A DNA stretch of 64,000 nucleotides, taken from the NCBI RefSeq assembly GCF_003202435.1, contig NZ_QJHK01000003.1:124001-188000 (forward strand), written 5' to 3'. The notes under the pieces were generated by a model. The model searched no databases. It was given only the letters and a program-made list of their open reading frames with translations, and was not told where the DNA came from. Positions 32,265-41,127 of the stretch are shown piece by piece. This DNA comes from Flavobacterium cheongpyeongense. Its GTDB lineage: Bacteria; Bacteroidota; Bacteroidia; Flavobacteriales; Flavobacteriaceae. Each line of letters opens with the position of its first letter. Position 1 is the stretch's first letter. Both the position numbers and the translations under genes were made by a program.

Positions 32265-33209
32265 ATGAAAAAACGATACTTTCTTTTACCATTTGTTTTA
32301 TTGGCTTGTAAATCCAATATAAAAACTGTTAGTGAAAAAACTTATAATGTCGAACAAACAGACGTTTCAGATTTTTTAAAATATCTTTCTTCGGATGAAC
32401 TGGAAGGAAGGGAAACAGGAACCCGGGGTATTGAAAAAGCGGCAGTTTTTCTGGAAGATTTTTTAAAGAAAAACAATGTAAAACCTTATTTTTCGTCTTA
32501 TCGCGATACGCTTACTAATTTTGAAACAACGGCTTATAATATTGTAGGTGTTTTAGAAGGAACCGATCCTGAACTCAAAAAAGAATTTGTGGTTTTGAGT
32601 GCGCATTATGATCATATTGGTGTGCTTAAAAACAAGCAGGGTGATATGATTAATAACGGAGCAAATGATGATGCTTCCGGAGTAACTGTTGTTGCAGAAA
32701 TGGCTAAATATTTTGCTCAGACGAAATTGAATAAACGAAGTGTTCTTATTGTGTTTTTTGCAGGTGAAGAAAAAGGACTATTGGGATCTAAGAGTTTGGT
32801 TCAAAAACTTAAAAAACAAGATTTTAATTTATACACACAATTAAATATCGAAATGGTTGGCGTACCAATGAAACGCGATTACCAGGCTTATATTACAGGT
32901 TTTGATAAGTCCAATATGGCCGGGAGAATTAATCAGTACACAGGAAAGAATACAATTGGTTTCCTGCCAAAAGAAGCCGAATATGAACTTTTTTATCGTT
33001 CTGATAATTATTCGTTTTATGATGTTTTCAAAAAGCCCTGTCAGTCTATAAGTACTTTTGATTTTGAGAATTTTGATTTTTATCATCATCCGTCAGATGA
33101 ATTTCAGGTGATGGATATTCTGCATATCACGAAATTTATTCAGGAATTTTTACCTGCTGTGACTCAAATTGCAACAACTCCAACACAGGAAATTACGATG
33201 ACAAAATAA
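32265..33209 (+). CDS. M28 family metallopeptidase lipoprotein
   Basis: 314 residues. A lipoprotein signal with LLACKSN (lipobox Cys15) anchors it to a membrane. The zinc-aminopeptidase motifs are present: VVLSAHYDHIG (His-x-Asp), NNGANDDASG (bridging Asp), VLIVFFAGEEKGLLGS (Glu-Glu) and a C-terminal FYHHPSDEF-type histidine. It should trim peptides in the periplasm or at the cell surface. Confidence 0.9.
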   Translation: MKKRYFLLPFVLLACKSNIKTVSEKTYNVEQTDVSDFLKYLSSDELEGRETGTRGIEKAAVFLEDFLKKNNVKPYFSSYRDTLTNFETTAYNIVGVLEGTDPELKKEFVVLSAHYDHIGVLKNKQGDMINNGANDDASGVTVVAEMAKYFAQTKLNKRSVLIVFFAGEEKGLLGSKSLVQKLKKQDFNLYTQLNIEMVGVPMKRDYQAYITGFDKSNMAGRINQYTGKNTIGFLPKEAEYELFYRSDNYSFYDVFKKPCQSISTFDFENFDFYHHPSDEFQVMDILHITKFIQEFLPAVTQIATTPTQEITMTK

Positions 33210-33245
33210 AGATTCTTTTTTGATAGATTTGATTATTTTTGTGAC

Positions 33246-33923
33246 ATGAAAAATATTATTATTACAGGAACTTCAAGAGGAATTGGTTATGAACTGGCTT
33301 TACAGTTCGCAAATGCAGGACATAATGTGTTAGCGATTTCCAGAAAAATTCCACAGGCTCTTTTAGAACACCAAAATGTTACCTGCCTTTCGGTTGATCT
33401 CGCAGATGAATCACAACTCGATATTGTAAGCGATTTTCTTTCTTCAACCTGGAAAAAAGTAGATGCTGTGGTGCATAACGCAGGCGCTTTGTTGCTGAAA
33501 CCTTTTGCAGAAACCACTCAGGCCGATTTTGAAAGTATTTATAAAGTGAATGTTTTTGCTGTAGCCAATCTTACACGTATCTGTTTGCCCTATCTTCAGA
33601 AAGGGAGTCACGTCGTAACCATCAGTTCGATTGGCGGTGTGCGCGGAAGTTTAAAGTTTGCAGGTTTGGCTGCCTACAGTTCAAGCAAAGGAGCTGTAAT
33701 TACGTTAACCGAATTATTAGCGGAAGAATATAAAGAAAAAGGAATTTCTTTTAATGTTTTGGCTCTTGGTTCTGTCCAGACCGAAATGCTTAACGAAGCC
33801 TTTCCGGGGTATCAGGCACCCATTTCTGCAGAGGGAATGGCCACTTATATTTTTGATTTTACATTAAACGGTAATAAATATTTTAATGGGAAAGTATTGG
33901 AAGTTTCATCGACTAATCCTTAA
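33246..33923 (+). CDS. Short-chain dehydrogenase/reductase
   Basis: 225 residues. The NAD(P) motif ITGTSRGIGYELA at the N-terminus, VHNAGALLL, and catalytic YSSSKGA (Tyr-x3-Lys), with VVTISSIGG supplying the Ser, define a classical SDR. Substrate is unknown. TATTTTTG just upstream of the start fits the Bacteroidota -7 box. A repeat-flanked gene is inserted directly after it. Confidence 0.9.
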   Translation: MKNIIITGTSRGIGYELALQFANAGHNVLAISRKIPQALLEHQNVTCLSVDLADESQLDIVSDFLSSTWKKVDAVVHNAGALLLKPFAETTQADFESIYKVNVFAVANLTRICLPYLQKGSHVVTISSIGGVRGSLKFAGLAAYSSSKGAVITLTELLAEEYKEKGISFNVLALGSVQTEMLNEAFPGYQAPISAEGMATYIFDFTLNGNKYFNGKVLEVSSTNP

Positions 33924-33925
33924 CT

Positions 33926-34328
33926 AATTATAAATTATGAGTTCTGAATTATGAGTGAAAGTATTGTAAAAACTAAAAGTTTTCAATTAGCTGTAAGAGG
34001 GGTTAATTTTTATAAACATTTAGTTTCTGAAAAAAAGGAGTTTGTAATGAGCAAGCAATTTTTGCGTTCTATTACTTCCGTTGGCGCAAATGTTCGTGAA
34101 GCTGTCAATGCTCAGAGCAAAGCTGATTTCATTCATAAATTATCAATTGCCCAAAAAGAGTGTGATGAATCTATGTATTGGCTTGAAATCTTAAAAGAAA
34201 CGGATTATATTTCTCTAGCAGAGTTTGATTCCATACATCAACAATGTAATGAGGTGCTAAAAATAATTAGAAGCATTATAATTACGTCCAAAAAAAAACT
34301 TATAACTCATAATTAATAATTTATAACT
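33926..34328. mobile_element. Repeat-flanked four-helix-bundle gene unit
   Basis: The left end AATTATAAATTATGAGTT (33926-33943) recurs in inverted form at the right end (34304-34328, AACTCATAATTA then ATAATTTATAA), the right copy having a 7-bp insertion. The unit encloses one gene. Such boundaries suggest insertion as a unit between the SDR and SprT-like genes. Confidence 0.4.
33951..34316 (+). CDS. Four-helix bundle protein (23S rRNA intervening-sequence protein family)
   Basis: 121 residues, the usual size. FQLAVRGVNFYKHLVSE, LRSITSVGANVREAVNAQS and KECDESMYWLEILKETDYIS are the family's characteristic helices. Related proteins are encoded in 23S rRNA insertions and also occur as scattered single genes in Bacteroidota; function is unknown. 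Both ends of the gene lie within inverted repeats, and its last codons (ITHN) are contributed by the right repeat. Confidence 0.88.
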   Translation: MSESIVKTKSFQLAVRGVNFYKHLVSEKKEFVMSKQFLRSITSVGANVREAVNAQSKADFIHKLSIAQKECDESMYWLEILKETDYISLAEFDSIHQQCNEVLKIIRSIIITSKKKLITHN

Positions 34329-34331
34329 ATT

Positions 34332-34940
34332 GTGAGCGAAACTTTAGCAAAATATATTCCGGAACATGCCGTAAAGCCCGTTTTCGATTTGATCGTTGCC
34401 AATCAGGTGCATCTTAAAATCGTAAACGAACGCCAGACGCGTCATGGTGATTACAGGAGAGGACCAAGCGGCAAGCATGAAATAACAGTCAATGCTAGTT
34501 TAAATAAATATCGATTTTTGATTACGCTGATTCATGAAATTGCACATTTAGTAGCTTTTGAAAAGTTTGGACGGAATATTAAGCCCCATGGGAATGAATG
34601 GAAATTGACATTTCAGCGTTTGATGGTACCATTTATAAGACCGGAAATATTCCCGGCTCAAATTTTGCCTTTGTTAGCAAGACATTTTAAAAATCCGTCG
34701 GCAAGCAGTGATACAGACACAACATTGTCGTTGGCTTTGAAGCAGTATGATGCACAAAACGACAAAAATTATGTTTTCGAGCTTCCGTACGGAAGTGTTT
34801 TTAGAATTAAAAACGGAAAAATATTCAGGAAAATAGCTGTTCGGACAAAACGTTTTGAATGTCTGGAAATTAGTTCCGGGAAATTGTATCTTTTTAATCC
34901 GAATGCTGAGGTGGAATTGATAAATCAAAAATTTCAATAA
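34332..34940 (+). CDS. SprT-like domain metalloprotease-like protein
   Basis: 202 residues with a GTG start. LITLIHEIAHLVAFEKFG contains HEIAH (HExxH zinc site) and HGNEWK supplies the third histidine, matching SprT-like proteases that handle DNA-protein crosslinks in eukaryotic relatives (SPRTN). The C-terminal half is beta-rich without the usual zinc ribbon cysteines. It starts 3 bp after the right inverted repeat of the four-helix unit. Confidence 0.82.
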   Translation: MSETLAKYIPEHAVKPVFDLIVANQVHLKIVNERQTRHGDYRRGPSGKHEITVNASLNKYRFLITLIHEIAHLVAFEKFGRNIKPHGNEWKLTFQRLMVPFIRPEIFPAQILPLLARHFKNPSASSDTDTTLSLALKQYDAQNDKNYVFELPYGSVFRIKNGKIFRKIAVRTKRFECLEISSGKLYLFNPNAEVELINQKFQ

Positions 34941-34960
34941 TTATTATTAAAATCCAATAA

Positions 34961-35008
34961 AAAAAAACCAAATTCTAACTTTTAAATTGGAATTTGGATT
35001 TTTTATTT
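34961..35008. terminator. Bidirectional terminator between SprT-like and mlaF genes
   Basis: CCAAATTC (34968-34975) pairs with GAATTTGG (34990-34997), with A and T tracts on both outer sides, serving the convergent genes. Confidence 0.75.
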
Positions 35009-35024
35009 TGATATTTAAAAGGAT

Positions 35025-35786
35025 TTATCCTTTCAAATATGCCTCTCTGACTTTTTTAAACAAGTTCGAAGAGTAAACAAATTTTACAATATCCTTGTTC
35101 TCAGTCCTGAAAATTTCTTCTTTGGTTCCTTGCCATGCTTTTAGCCCTTTTTTCAGAAAAACAATATTTTGACCGATTTCCATAACTGAATTCATGTCGT
35201 GTGTATTAATTACAGTTGTAATATTATACTCTTCAGTAATTTCCTGAATCAGGTTGTCAATCAAAGTTGAGGTATTTGGATCTAACCCTGAGTTGGGCTC
35301 ATCACAAAATAAATATTTTGGATTGTTAACAATAGCACGGGCAATCGCAACACGTTTCTGCATTCCTCCGGAAATTTCTGAAGGTAATTTTTTATGTGCA
35401 TCGACTAGATTTACTCTTTCAAGAACAAAATCAACTCTTTCTTTTATTTTAGCACGATCGTCACTGGTAAACATTCTTAGAGGAAAAGCCACATTTTCAG
35501 CAACAGTCATCGAATCGAATAAGGCACTTCCCTGAAAAACCATTCCGATTTCAGTTCTTAATTCGCGTTTTTCATCTTTATCTAAATCAGAATACACTCT
35601 GCCATCAAATTCAATCGTTCCTGAATCTGGGGCATGTATTCCAAGCAATGTTTTTAATAAAACGGTCTTTCCTGATCCACTTTGTCCGATGATTAGGTTG
35701 GTTTTACCGGATTCAAAAACGGTAGAAATCCCTTTTAAAACTTTACTGTCACCAAATGATTTTTCTATATTTTTTACTTCTATCAT
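35025..35786 (-). CDS. mlaF: MlaF-like lipid transport ABC ATPase
   Basis: 253 residues. Walker A GQSGSGKTVLL, ABC signature SGGMQKRVAIARAI and Walker B YLFCDEPNSGLDP are intact. With the MlaE-like permease it moves phospholipids between inner and outer membranes. Its start overlaps the permease stop by one base, so they form an operon read toward lower coordinates. Confidence 0.92.
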   Translation of the reverse strand: MIEVKNIEKSFGDSKVLKGISTVFESGKTNLIIGQSGSGKTVLLKTLLGIHAPDSGTIEFDGRVYSDLDKDEKRELRTEIGMVFQGSALFDSMTVAENVAFPLRMFTSDDRAKIKERVDFVLERVNLVDAHKKLPSEISGGMQKRVAIARAIVNNPKYLFCDEPNSGLDPNTSTLIDNLIQEITEEYNITTVINTHDMNSVMEIGQNIVFLKKGLKAWQGTKEEIFRTENKDIVKFVYSSNLFKKVREAYLKG

Positions 35787-36532
35787 TATCCTAATAATAA
35801 TTGGGTTAATATATAATTAAAAAGAATGATACAAACCGATGTCCATACAAATGATACCGTACTGGCTTTACCTACTTCAAGTGCTCCCCCTTTCATATAA
35901 TACCCATGAAAAGAAGGAATGGTAGCCAGTAACATGGCAAAAATTAAAGTTTTGATGAAAGCGTAGGTAATATGAAAAGGTATAAACTCCCATTGAGCTC
36001 CGGAAATAAAGTCCTGGCTTGTCGAAAAACCACCATAAGCAGAAGCAAGCCATCCGCCAAAAATACCCAGAAACATACTAATTCCAATTACGAAAGGATA
36101 CATTAGTAAAGCAATTATTTTTGGAAAAACAAGATAGTTTAAGGAGTTAACTCCCATCACTTCAAGGGCATCAATTTGTTCTGTAACACGCATAGTGCCA
36201 ATGCTGGAAGTAATATATGACCCCATTTTTCCGGCCATAATTACCGAAATAAAAGTAGGAGCAAATTCCAGAATTACCGATTGACGTGTTGCAAAACCAA
36301 TTAAATATTTAGGAATTAACGGATTGGTTAAATTTAAAGCAGTCTGAATGGCTACAACTCCTCCGATAAAGAAAGATATAAAGCAGACAATTCCAAGAGA
36401 GTCAATAATCAGGTCGTCGATTTCTTTTAAAATTAAACTTTTCATTACAGGCCATTTGGTCTGTTTATTGAAAATTTCTTTTAGCATTAAAAAATATTTT
36501 CCTACCTGGGATAAATAACGAATTAACATCAT
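35786..36532 (-). CDS. mlaE: MlaE-like lipid transport ABC permease
   Basis: 248 residues with about five membrane helices. The conserved block FIGGVVAIQTALNLT, then EFAPTFISVIMAGKMGSYI and TMRVTEQIDALEVMGVNSL, are the MlaE/DUF140 signatures. It is the first gene of the mlaE-mlaF operon. No MlaD-like substrate-binding gene is in the immediate neighbourhood. Confidence 0.92.
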   Translation of the reverse strand: MMLIRYLSQVGKYFLMLKEIFNKQTKWPVMKSLILKEIDDLIIDSLGIVCFISFFIGGVVAIQTALNLTNPLIPKYLIGFATRQSVILEFAPTFISVIMAGKMGSYITSSIGTMRVTEQIDALEVMGVNSLNYLVFPKIIALLMYPFVIGISMFLGIFGGWLASAYGGFSTSQDFISGAQWEFIPFHITYAFIKTLIFAMLLATIPSFHGYYMKGGALEVGKASTVSFVWTSVCIILFNYILTQLLLG

Positions 36533-36609
36533 AGTTTTACAAATATTGGCTAAATTAAGGATTAGTTTACAGTTAATAGTTTCAGTTTGCAGTTTTTTAA
36601 GTTTTACAA

Positions 36610-37458
36610 CTAAAAAAGCTTCTGTTTCATTTTCTGAAAACGATAATTTCTAATAAATTTAGCCTGTTCAGGTGTAACTAATAGTGGAGTTTTCGCCTTT
36701 TTAGCTTTCAAAAAACCTTTTATATAATCAAAAAATAAGAATGGTTTTTTCTTCATCATGGCTAGTTTTGCAGATGCAATTGCCGTAATCAAAAAACCGT
36801 ATCCTAACGTATAAAAAGCTTCTCCTTGTTTATAACGTGCTGTTTTGTTATAATTGGCACCTGTAGGTTTCAGGTGTTTTACATGTAAGGACTGATCTGT
36901 GACGATTTTCCAGTCATAGAACTTACAAAGCAATTCGTCAACTGTATCCCAGCCCATTGCAGGTCGCAAACCGTCTATTTGTTGAAATGTTTCTTTTCGG
37001 TATGCTTTTAAGGCTCCGCGAATATGATCTTTATCGGTCAGGTTTTCTAAAATCCAGTCGCCGTTTTTTTCGATGTAACAGAATCCGCCTGCCATTCCAA
37101 CTTTTGAATCGGCCTCAAAATGTTTGATTATAGTTTCGAAATAATTAGGAGGAAAAATTAAATCGCCGTCTATTTTTACAATAATATCATAATTAGAGTC
37201 CAAAGTTTCATAACCTTTCTGAAACGCCTGAATTACTTTGCTTCCCGGCATGTGAATTGTGTCAGAAGTTTTGTTTACAATTGAAATGTATGAGTTTTCT
37301 TTGGAGAAACTCAGGACAACTTCTTCTGTTTTGTCAGTAGAGTTATCATTGACAACTACCACTTTTGAAGGTAAAACAGTTTGCGAAACTAAAGATTGAA
37401 GGGTCAGACCAATTAAATCCTGTTCGTTGTGTGCGGGAATGACGATATAGTATTTCAT
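36610..37458 (-). CDS. Family 2 glycosyltransferase
   Basis: About 282 residues from the ATG at 37458 (MKYYIVIPAHNEQDLIG). A start 27 bp further upstream would lie inside a 31-bp direct repeat and is rejected. VVVNDNSTDKTEE and IIVKIDGDLIFPP (the DxD-type pair) are GT-A signatures. No membrane helices are obvious. It probably transfers a sugar during envelope glycan synthesis. The methyltransferase gene upstream on the same strand ends 100 bp away. Confidence 0.88.
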   Translation of the reverse strand: MKYYIVIPAHNEQDLIGLTLQSLVSQTVLPSKVVVVNDNSTDKTEEVVLSFSKENSYISIVNKTSDTIHMPGSKVIQAFQKGYETLDSNYDIIVKIDGDLIFPPNYFETIIKHFEADSKVGMAGGFCYIEKNGDWILENLTDKDHIRGALKAYRKETFQQIDGLRPAMGWDTVDELLCKFYDWKIVTDQSLHVKHLKPTGANYNKTARYKQGEAFYTLGYGFLITAIASAKLAMMKKKPFLFFDYIKGFLKAKKAKTPLLVTPEQAKFIRNYRFQKMKQKLF

Positions 37459-37461
37459 TTT

Positions 37462-37535
37462 AAATTCCAATTTTTTAAATTCCAAATTCCAACGATTTGA
37501 AAATAAATTCCAATTTTTTAAATTCCAAATTCCAA
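37462..37535. repeat. Two-copy 31-bp direct repeat
   Basis: Identical 31-bp units at 37462-37492 and 37505-37535 are built from AAATTCCAA-type words. GGAATT-containing inverted matches follow at 37550-37580. The cluster lies between the GT2 and methyltransferase genes and overlaps the region just before the GT2 start. Confidence 0.7.
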
Positions 37536-37585
37536 TTCGAACTGATTTTCAAATTGGAATTTGTGATTCTTTTGGAATTTAAAAT

Positions 37586-38107
37586 TTATGCTTTCTCAGC
37601 ATATACGATGTAATATCTATTTGTAAAACTTCTTAGAAAAGGTCTTAATCCAAATTTTTTAACGGGGTTGGTCCATTTTTGTCTGTCGATAATTTTCCAG
37701 CCGGTTTTTTCTAAAAGCCAGTCCAGCTGCCAGTCTTCAAATTCGTGGTAATGCCTGTCCCACATATCGGTTTTAGAGCGATAAGCCGGAGAGAACCACA
37801 AACGCATCGGAATTGAAATTAACAGCTTGTCTGATTTTATTTCGTTTAATATCGTAAAGGGATTCAATAAATGTTCGAAAATTTCGAAAGCTGTTACGAC
37901 ATCAGAATTGGCGTTTTTTAAAGAATCCTGATTCAGATCCAAATCTTCTCCAGTCGTGTTATTTACAGTATATCCGGCTTCTTTCATGATTTTCGAAAAC
38001 GGATTTTCAACACCTAGATCAAGGATCGTTTCAGAGGTTTTTATATGTTTTTGTAAAAATTCTAAGGTAAGTCTGAATCTTTTATTGGGAAACGTTTTTT
38101 CGTACAT
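37586..38107 (-). CDS. Class I SAM-dependent methyltransferase
   Basis: 173 residues from the ATG at 38107; the upstream ATG at 38113 falls in a repeat. ETILDLGVENPFSKIMKEAG is SAM motif I and VVTAFEIFEHLLNPFTIL is the motif II/III region of small UbiG-like methyltransferases. Its substrate is unknown; a neighbour GT2 gene downstream suggests glycan or lipid modification. Confidence 0.8.
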   Translation of the reverse strand: MYEKTFPNKRFRLTLEFLQKHIKTSETILDLGVENPFSKIMKEAGYTVNNTTGEDLDLNQDSLKNANSDVVTAFEIFEHLLNPFTILNEIKSDKLLISIPMRLWFSPAYRSKTDMWDRHYHEFEDWQLDWLLEKTGWKIIDRQKWTNPVKKFGLRPFLRSFTNRYYIVYAEKA

Positions 38108-38108
38108 A

Positions 38109-38134
38109 GTCATTGCGAGGAACGAAGCAATCTC
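38109..38134. repeat. Interspersed repeat fragment
   Basis: GTCATTGCGAGGAACGAAGC followed by AATCTC is a widespread dispersed sequence in bacteria. Here it lies directly before the methyltransferase start, so the annotated start is chosen downstream of it. Confidence 0.5.
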
Positions 38135-38211
38135 TCGTTCTTGATTTTATATTAGGTCGCAAATATACAAAGTTATCTTCTTTTTTGTGTTTTTTAATTG
38201 GGCGGAAAATA

Positions 38212-38242
38212 AAAAGTCCACATTTAAAATGCGGACTTTTTA
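38212..38242 (-). terminator. Terminator of ketoacyl synthase III-like gene
   Basis: AAAAAGTCC and GGACTTTTT, with a CATTT/AATG inner pairing, form a stem on the reverse strand followed by ATTTT. A second inverted repeat (TCAGTCTC / GAGACTGA) lies between it and the gene's stop. Confidence 0.7.
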
Positions 38243-38307
38243 GTAATCATTATTCAGTCTCGGTTTTCAGATCAGCTAAACTGTAATCTGAATACTGAGA
38301 CTGAAAA

Positions 38308-39366
38308 CTAATATCTATAAACAAAGGCATTAATGTTCATTCCTGCTCCAACTGAAGCAAAAATAACCACATCTCCTTTATTGATTTCATGATTTTCTAT
38401 TTTGCCCTGAATTAACAGGTCGAATAAGGTTGGAACGGTGGCAACGCTGCTGTTTCCTAAATCGTGAATGCTCATGGGCATAATGTTTTTTGGAGCAGTT
38501 CTGTCGTATAATTTATAGAAACGATCGATTATGGCTTCGTCCATTTTTTCGTTTGCCTGATGGATTAGGATTTTTTTAACCTCATCAATTGCAATTCCGC
38601 TTTTATCCAGACAGTCTTTCATAGCATTTGGAACATTGCTTAATGCAAATTCGTAAATTTTGCGCCCGTACATTTTGATGTATTTGATATCGGGATCCAG
38701 ATCCGGATTGTATGATTTTCCGAAGAAAAGGAAGTTGGCTTCATCATTTGCAAAAGTAGCACTTTCGTAAGATAATAATCCGGCTTCATCGTTTGAGGCT
38801 TCTAAGATTGAAGCTCCGGCACCATCAGAATAAATCATTGAATCGCGGTCATGATCGTCAACTACTCTGGATAAGGTTTCGGCACCAATTACCAAAACTC
38901 TTTTTGCCATTCCGGATTTTATGAACGCATTGGCCTGCAATACGCCTTCTATCCAGCCCGGACAACCAAAGAGAATATCGTAAGCCACACATTTTGGGTT
39001 TTTGATATCGAGTTTGTTTTTGACACGGGTAGCTAAACTCGGAATCATATCTGACTGATTTGTTCCGGTTTTTACGTCGCCAAAGTTATGAGCAAAAATG
39101 ATATAATCTAAAGTTTCTTTATCAATATTAGCGTTTTGGATTGCTTTTTCTGCTGCGTAAAAAGCAAGGTCAGACGATGTATGGTTGTCTTCTGCATAAC
39201 GACGGTTTTCGATTCCGGTAATGCCTTTGAATTTTTTAATAACTACTTCGTTCGGATATCCAAAAGGAGTTCCATCTTCATTTAAAAAAACATGTTTATC
39301 AAAATCCGTATTCTTAACTTCTTTTTGCGGAATGTAACTTCCGATACCTATTATCTTTATTTTCAT
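38308..39366 (-). CDS. 3-oxoacyl-ACP synthase III-like enzyme
   Basis: 352 residues. The thiolase-fold triad is visible: Cys135 in ILFGCPGWIEG, His in ILIHQANEKM and Asn in DLGNSSVATVPTLF. KAS III enzymes condense acyl-CoA with malonyl-ACP to start fatty acid or secondary-metabolite chains. The GCPGW context differs slightly from the standard FabH (ACAGF), so it may serve a specialised pathway. It is a monocistronic reverse-strand gene. Confidence 0.85.
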   Translation of the reverse strand: MKIKIIGIGSYIPQKEVKNTDFDKHVFLNEDGTPFGYPNEVVIKKFKGITGIENRRYAEDNHTSSDLAFYAAEKAIQNANIDKETLDYIIFAHNFGDVKTGTNQSDMIPSLATRVKNKLDIKNPKCVAYDILFGCPGWIEGVLQANAFIKSGMAKRVLVIGAETLSRVVDDHDRDSMIYSDGAGASILEASNDEAGLLSYESATFANDEANFLFFGKSYNPDLDPDIKYIKMYGRKIYEFALSNVPNAMKDCLDKSGIAIDEVKKILIHQANEKMDEAIIDRFYKLYDRTAPKNIMPMSIHDLGNSSVATVPTLFDLLIQGKIENHEINKGDVVIFASVGAGMNINAFVYRY

Positions 39367-39670
39367 TAGTCCCTTTTCCTATAAATTCTAGGCTAATTTA
39401 TAAATAAATATGTTATTACAGGGATAAAAATTACTATGCGTGCATATAATTATGAAATAGTAATTTTTTAAGTAATAAAATGATTATTTTTTAATGATTT
39501 TTTAATTTTACAGAGATTTCAAACGATTGAAATTTAGATTTATTATTTTTTAAAATAAAAAGAGGCTGTTCAAAAAGTAGAACCCTGAAAAATATTAATA
39601 ATTTCAGGGTTTTAATTATCTAGTAAATGAAAAGATGATATTTTTTTGAATTTTAAAAACGTGTTTAAGA
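39367..39670. other. Intergenic stretch with terminator hairpin
   Basis: AACCCTGAAA (39581-39590) pairs with TTTCAGGGTT (39602-39611) and probably terminates the outer-membrane protein genes read from the right. The rest is AT-rich sequence holding the promoter of the ketoacyl synthase gene. No coding frame. Confidence 0.55.
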
Positions 39671-40318
39671 TCATGATTTCTTTTTTAAACTAAAGTAATA
39701 GTTAAGTCCAATGCCTATTACAGTTTCTGTGTTAAATGTTTTATCATGTTTTAATTTATTTAGTGCTTTCCCTAGATCAACATTATTTAAATAAATATTT
39801 AATGCTAATGACTGTGATCCATTATCTGAAAGGGCTGTCACATACCCTATCCCAATTCCAAAAGAATGTTGGCTACTTGAAGCTTTTTCTTTTTCTTCAA
39901 GCGGCTGCGATAAATTAGCCGGATTTCTTTTGAAAGTAGTTCCTTTAGCGTAAATGTCTGAATAGGTATATTTAGGAAGAATCTGGATATAACCAGAGCC
40001 GTCTGGATTCTTATTGCCAAGAATGATTTTGGGGCTGAAACTGTAATTTATAACAGATGCTTTTCTGGAATATTCAGATATAACAAGTCCAATGTCATTA
40101 CGATTCGTGACGTTTTGAAGAACTCCGTACATAAAATTAATTTCTATTTCTGGCATTAGATAGTATAAAGCTCTATACTCAGCTCCAGCTTTTAGATCTC
40201 CAATAACTGATTTATCAAAATCTGTGTGAATATAAGCTGAAACTCCAACAAAAGGCCTGATTTTTTGAGCGAAAGAGCTTATGGAAATTACAAAGAAAAG
40301 ACCTATAATTTTTTTCAT
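39671..40318 (-). CDS. Outer-membrane beta-barrel protein
   Basis: About 215 residues from the ATG at 40318, which starts a normal signal peptide (MKKIIGLFFVISISSFA, cleavage before QKIRPF). An upstream ATG at 40336 overlaps the preceding gene and is less likely. The mature part is rich in alternating strands ending in YYFSLKKKS, typical of small porin-like barrels. It follows a second barrel-like gene and the two may be diverged paralogues. No function can be assigned. Confidence 0.7.
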   Translation of the reverse strand: MKKIIGLFFVISISSFAQKIRPFVGVSAYIHTDFDKSVIGDLKAGAEYRALYYLMPEIEINFMYGVLQNVTNRNDIGLVISEYSRKASVINYSFSPKIILGNKNPDGSGYIQILPKYTYSDIYAKGTTFKRNPANLSQPLEEKEKASSSQHSFGIGIGYVTALSDNGSQSLALNIYLNNVDLGKALNKLKHDKTFNTETVIGIGLNYYFSLKKKS

Positions 40319-40325
40319 TTTTTTA

Positions 40326-40865
40326 TTATTTACCAATAACCCAGCCTAATGTAAAATTTATTACCGGAACAAAGCTGGCTGTTCTTTCATTGGTTCCAAA
40401 ATTATAGCCTGTGCCTGTAATTAAGCTAATATTTATTCCGCTTTTGTACGTTCGTTGCAGTCCCCATACTGTTCCTAAGGTTAATCCATCATAGACACTT
40501 ACATAGTCTGAATTATTGATTGGTTTGAAATAGTAACTTCCGCTTAATGCTATGAAATTCGCAGAATTATTTTTAGTGTTTCTGCTTTTTGAATTTCTCT
40601 TTTCAAAATTATAATAGTATCTGTACTGCGGTCTTATGTAAGGTGTAGCCAAAATCTTGGTTCCTGAATTACTATCATAAGCAAAACCGGTACTTAGGTT
40701 TAAGTCGGTTGATAGGGTTGTAGATTCTGTTAATCTTTTTTCATAAGTTAAGCCAGGAGATATTATATTAACTTTGAACTGATTATTTTCTAAAGTATTA
40801 CTTGTTTTCTGTGCATTTAAACTTGTAAAAGACAGTATTATGGTGGTACATATATATTTTATCAT
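40326..40865 (-). CDS. Outer-membrane beta-barrel-like protein
   Basis: 179 residues. A signal peptide (MIKYICTTIILSFTSLNA) is followed by repeated amphipathic strands (STDLNLSTGFAYDSN, RPQYRYYYNFEKR, NISLITGTGYNFGTN) and a hydrophobic C-terminus (VPVINFTLGWVIGK). It lies directly upstream of the 39671-40318 gene on the same strand. Family not recognised beyond barrel character. Confidence 0.65.
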   Translation of the reverse strand: MIKYICTTIILSFTSLNAQKTSNTLENNQFKVNIISPGLTYEKRLTESTTLSTDLNLSTGFAYDSNSGTKILATPYIRPQYRYYYNFEKRNSKSRNTKNNSANFIALSGSYYFKPINNSDYVSVYDGLTLGTVWGLQRTYKSGINISLITGTGYNFGTNERTASFVPVINFTLGWVIGK

Positions 40866-41063
40866 TTTAATTTATTTTAAAACCAAGCCAAAACTGGCTT
40901 GGTTTTGATTCTCTTTTATTGGTTTCAGTTTGGGTTTTAAAACCTCTAATTTATTACAGAACTTTAGTAATGCAAAAAAATCTAATCTTTAATTTTTAAT
41001 AACAATAAACAGTTTTCAGAATTAAATTACTTTTGGTTTCTTGTCAAACAAACGAGGCTGTCC

Positions 41064-41106
41064 TAAAAAAGAACCCCGACAGGTTTTTAAAACGTGTCGG
41101 GGTTGG
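41064..41106 (-). terminator. Terminator of gcvP
   Basis: AACCCCGACA (41072-41081) and TGTCGGGGTT (41095-41104) form a strong GC-rich stem; on the reverse strand it is followed by CTTTTTT. Confidence 0.85.
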
Positions 41107-41127
41107 ATATGTTTTAAGAAACTAACT

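Noticed and set aside
38308..39366. Housekeeping FabH
   Set aside because: The active-site context GCPGW differs from the common FabH pattern, so the gene symbol is withheld.
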